15,766 nucleotides of DNA. Origin: JBKJTP01 sp046590195 (GTDB lineage: Bacteria > Bacteroidota > Ignavibacteria > Palsa-1295). The stretch is from contig JBKJTP010000121.1 of assembly GCA_046590195.1 (NCBI GenBank), positions 1-15,766 of the forward strand. The letters run 5' to 3'. The notes beneath the pieces were generated by a model that was not told where the DNA came from, ran no database searches, and worked only from the letters and a program-made list of their open reading frames with translations. Of the stretch, positions 14,110-15,766 are shown one piece after another (position 1 is the stretch's first letter; each line of letters opens with the position of its first letter). The position numbers and the translations under genes were made by a program.

Positions 14110-14763
14110 ATGAATATCTTCGCGACGCTTTTACTGCTGATCAGCTTCGACCCAGGCGCAAATGACTCACAGCCTAATCGCACATCGCTGATCGAAGAAC
14201 GCGCTACGATCGATACCCTCCGTGAGACGGGTCTGGTGCGTGCAGAGTATCCGCAGTTCGTTGTGAAGGATGAGCGAGATGGAAAACTTGCGAACGAGAT
14301 CAATGAGGTACTGCGCGAGGATGCAAGACGCCGGGTGTCATCGAGTCTGCATAGCATGGTCGATAGTTTTACCTGTCGATATGTCTACACCGTGAGTTAC
14401 TTCGATGCGCATGTGTTCTCGTGCCGTGTCATGTTGTTTGTAGATGAGAGCGCGCTAAGCGCATACGCGATCAACTACGACATTCGCAACGACGGACCGC
14501 TCTTTTTGAGCAAGCTCGTTGCTTCGGTCAACGTCTATGATTCGCTCTTCACACGCTGGCGCTCAAAGCAGACCGCGGAGCTTCCCTACACAGACAATCT
14601 CACAGATCTCACGTGGTACGTTACGCCAGATGGCATCGGCCTCATGCCCAAACGCCAGTGGCCCATGACTCCCCAAAGCGACGCCACACTCATCGGCTTC
14701 AAGGACAACGCCGACATCTTCGCCCGCAGACTCAGCGTCGTTGATCGAGCGCTGAGGGAGTAG
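14110..14763 (+). CDS. Secreted protein, possibly DUF3298/RsiV-like
   Basis: The protein has 217 residues from the ATG at 14110. It opens with a short signal-like segment (MNIFATLLLLISF). The middle part resembles the DUF4163/DUF3298 layout of RsiV- and PdaC-type periplasmic proteins: AEYPQFV near 45-51, an INEVLRED helix near 64-71, VYTVSYFDAHVFSCRVML with a long beta strand pair near 92-109, NYDIRNDGPLFLSKLV near 122-137 and WYVTPDGIGLMPK near 169-181. Two cysteines (in FTCRY and FSCRV) could form a disulfide. No enzyme motif is visible. The family link is by pattern and is tentative. An in-frame ATG at 14059 would place 17 residues before the signal and is less likely. Confidence 0.72.
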   Translation: MNIFATLLLLISFDPGANDSQPNRTSLIEERATIDTLRETGLVRAEYPQFVVKDERDGKLANEINEVLREDARRRVSSSLHSMVDSFTCRYVYTVSYFDAHVFSCRVMLFVDESALSAYAINYDIRNDGPLFLSKLVASVNVYDSLFTRWRSKQTAELPYTDNLTDLTWYVTPDGIGLMPKRQWPMTPQSDATLIGFKDNADIFARRLSVVDRALRE

Positions 14764-14797
14764 CGGCAACCGTGAACACGCTTGTGGGTTATTAATC

Positions 14798-15421
14798 ATG
14801 AAGTATCTCGTAATGGGCTTGGTTTTACTCTGTGCCTACTCTACGACGAGCGCGCAGTCTTCGGCATACGGAGTACGTTTCGGACTCAATGAGATAGACA
14901 ACATCGATTCAAAACTAGACGACGCACTTGTCCACTACGAGGTCGAGCACTCAAAGCCCCTCGGCTTCGCCGCCGGAGTTGATGGATATCTACATATCGG
15001 ATCCAACTTCGCGTTGGGTGCACAAGTACTATACTTAACCAGACGATAGTCTTATCAGTCCGAGTGGCTTGAATCCGCTTGGGGACCTTACAGGCGAAGC
15101 GGCTCGAGCAAGTTTCAGTATCTCGAGTTACCACTCTCACTCCGGTACACTTTCGCCGATGTTCAATTCAGACCGCACATCTACAGTGGCTTTGGCCTCG
15201 GCGTGTATCTCAGTGGCTCAACGAATGAAGCCGGAGAGAGAAAAACGAGTAACTTCGAAAGGGAGGACAACCTTTCAGTGTTCTGTGGAGCAGGCGTGCA
15301 ATTCGATATTCTTACTGGAAAGAGTCTTGTGCTCGACTTGACCTACTCCGGCGATATCTCAAGCGGGGAAGAAGAGCAATTGCGGCTGTTACGGCTGATG
15401 CTCGGGATGGCGTTCTGGTGA
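14798..15421 (+). pseudogene. Outer-membrane beta-barrel gene interrupted by one in-frame TAG
   Basis: The gene begins MKYLVMGLVLLCAYSTTSAQS, a clear signal peptide, and continues as an outer-membrane barrel (GYLHIGSNFALGAQVLYL). TAG at 15047 follows LTRR, after 83 codons. Beyond it the same frame stays open for another 123 codons to TGA at 15419-15421 and carries on in the same style: FQYLELPLSLRYTF, RPHIYSGFGLGVYLSG, FCGAGVQFDI and LRLMLGMAFW. The total would be about 207 residues, normal for small OmpA-like or PorT-like barrels. One base change separates the gene from an intact form. It could be a recent nonsense mutation, a sequencing error, or a stop that is read through. Confidence 0.85.
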
Positions 15422-15429
15422 TGAGCACA

Positions 15430-15459
15430 AAAAAAAGCGCGGCAGTGTCGGGCTTTTTG
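15430..15459 (+). terminator. Imperfect terminator after the interrupted barrel gene
   Basis: A run of As and AGC (15436-15438) pairs with GCT (15452-15454) and a run of five Ts. CG (15440-15441) pairs with CG (15449-15450), with one G-G mismatch between. It looks like a terminator with one damaged pair. Confidence 0.5.
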
Positions 15460-15494
15460 GAGCGACTTCAAGTGGTATGGCGTGTTGCGCTAAT

Positions 15495-15766
15495 ATGCTA
15501 CGATACCTTCTCCTGTTTTTCCTCGCTGCTTCCGGTGCCGACGCTCAAGATCTGCAGCAGGAGGAAGAAAGACCCATGTTAGAAGTCTCCTTGCTTGGGG
15601 GATCAACTTCAGCATCGCTTTGGCAAAGCGAATTGCCAGATTACAGCAACCACCCGAGAGTGATCGAGACCAAATACGACAGATATGAGCTGAAGTCCTT
15701 TGGTCGTGTCTCTGCAGCCATGAAGGCTTTGTATTGGTTTGCAAGCCCACTTGGAGTTGAGATAGG
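15495..15766 (+). CDS. Secreted or outer-membrane protein, N-terminal part (3' end outside window)
   Basis: The frame from ATG at 15495 stays open to the window edge, giving 90 residues. It starts MLRYLLLFFLAASGADAQ, a clear signal peptide, followed by an acidic stretch (QQEEERP) and then strand-like segments (MLEVSLLGGSTSASLW, YELKSFGRVSAAMKALYWF, SPLGVEIG). The alternating pattern and Gly/aromatic content suggest the first strands of an outer-membrane barrel. No ribosome site is seen. It is on the same strand as the two preceding secreted-protein genes and could be a related barrel. The product cannot be named from this part. Confidence 0.72.
   Translation, partial: MLRYLLLFFLAASGADAQDLQQEEERPMLEVSLLGGSTSASLWQSELPDYSNHPRVIETKYDRYELKSFGRVSAAMKALYWFASPLGVEI

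Noticed and set aside
14022..14357. N-terminal extension of the hydrolase by 112 residues
   Set aside because: The frame is open, but it precedes a proper signal peptide and covers the divergent gap and the start of the neighbouring gene.
1..15766. Frequent GATC and CGATC words across the window
   Set aside because: Preference for the Asp codon GAT and the Ile codon ATC in coding regions could explain this; without counts I cannot claim selection on the word itself.

Overview
This is a bacterial chromosomal window of moderate G+C with ordinary gene density and no phage, insertion sequence, rRNA, tRNA or CRISPR array that I can see. Few genes have a visible Shine-Dalgarno site. Short secreted beta-barrel and lipoprotein genes are common, and the large solenoid protein resembles a family I remember from Bacteroidota. 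I infer a member of the Bacteroidota/Chlorobiota (FCB) group. This placement is an inference from gene content; no marker gene in the window proves it.

Layout. Left (1-2953): the 3' end of rho faces recJ and a small secreted protein gene, both on the minus strand, across a bidirectional terminator. Middle-left (3219-5620): a YdjM-type membrane protein gene overlaps a KduD-like dehydrogenase gene by 4 bases; facing them is a lone receiver-domain protein that has lost its phosphorylation site. Middle (5736-8680): a minus-strand lipoprotein gene is followed by a diverged second copy of its own last nine codons. Divergent from it is a 504-residue alpha-solenoid protein with a strong ribosome site, followed after 5 bases by a small four-cysteine protein gene. 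Middle-right (8748-10608): a DUF2059 secreted protein, a lipoprotein-anchored cupredoxin and a small unknown protein are separated by clear terminators. Right (10766-14021): a YqaA/DedA-type membrane protein, a UbiB/ABC1 kinase-like protein and a secreted S33-type alpha/beta hydrolase. The gaps on both sides of the UbiB gene hold tandem arrays of 7-base units. Far right (14110-15766): three secreted or outer-membrane proteins, one interrupted by a single in-frame TAG and one cut by the window edge.

How the genes fit together. I see no single pathway. Housekeeping functions (Rho, RecJ, UbiB) are mixed with cell-envelope proteins. The clearest local units are the recJ operon, the YdjM-like/kduD-like overlapping pair and the solenoid/four-cysteine pair. 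Of four convergent gene pairs, three are separated by a hairpin terminator. The fourth (UbiB/hydrolase) has a heptamer array in that place.

Best candidates for something undescribed: the heptamer arrays flanking the UbiB gene, the duplicated gene tail at 5736-5836, the solenoid/four-cysteine gene pair, and the TAG-interrupted barrel gene, which reads through cleanly in one frame.
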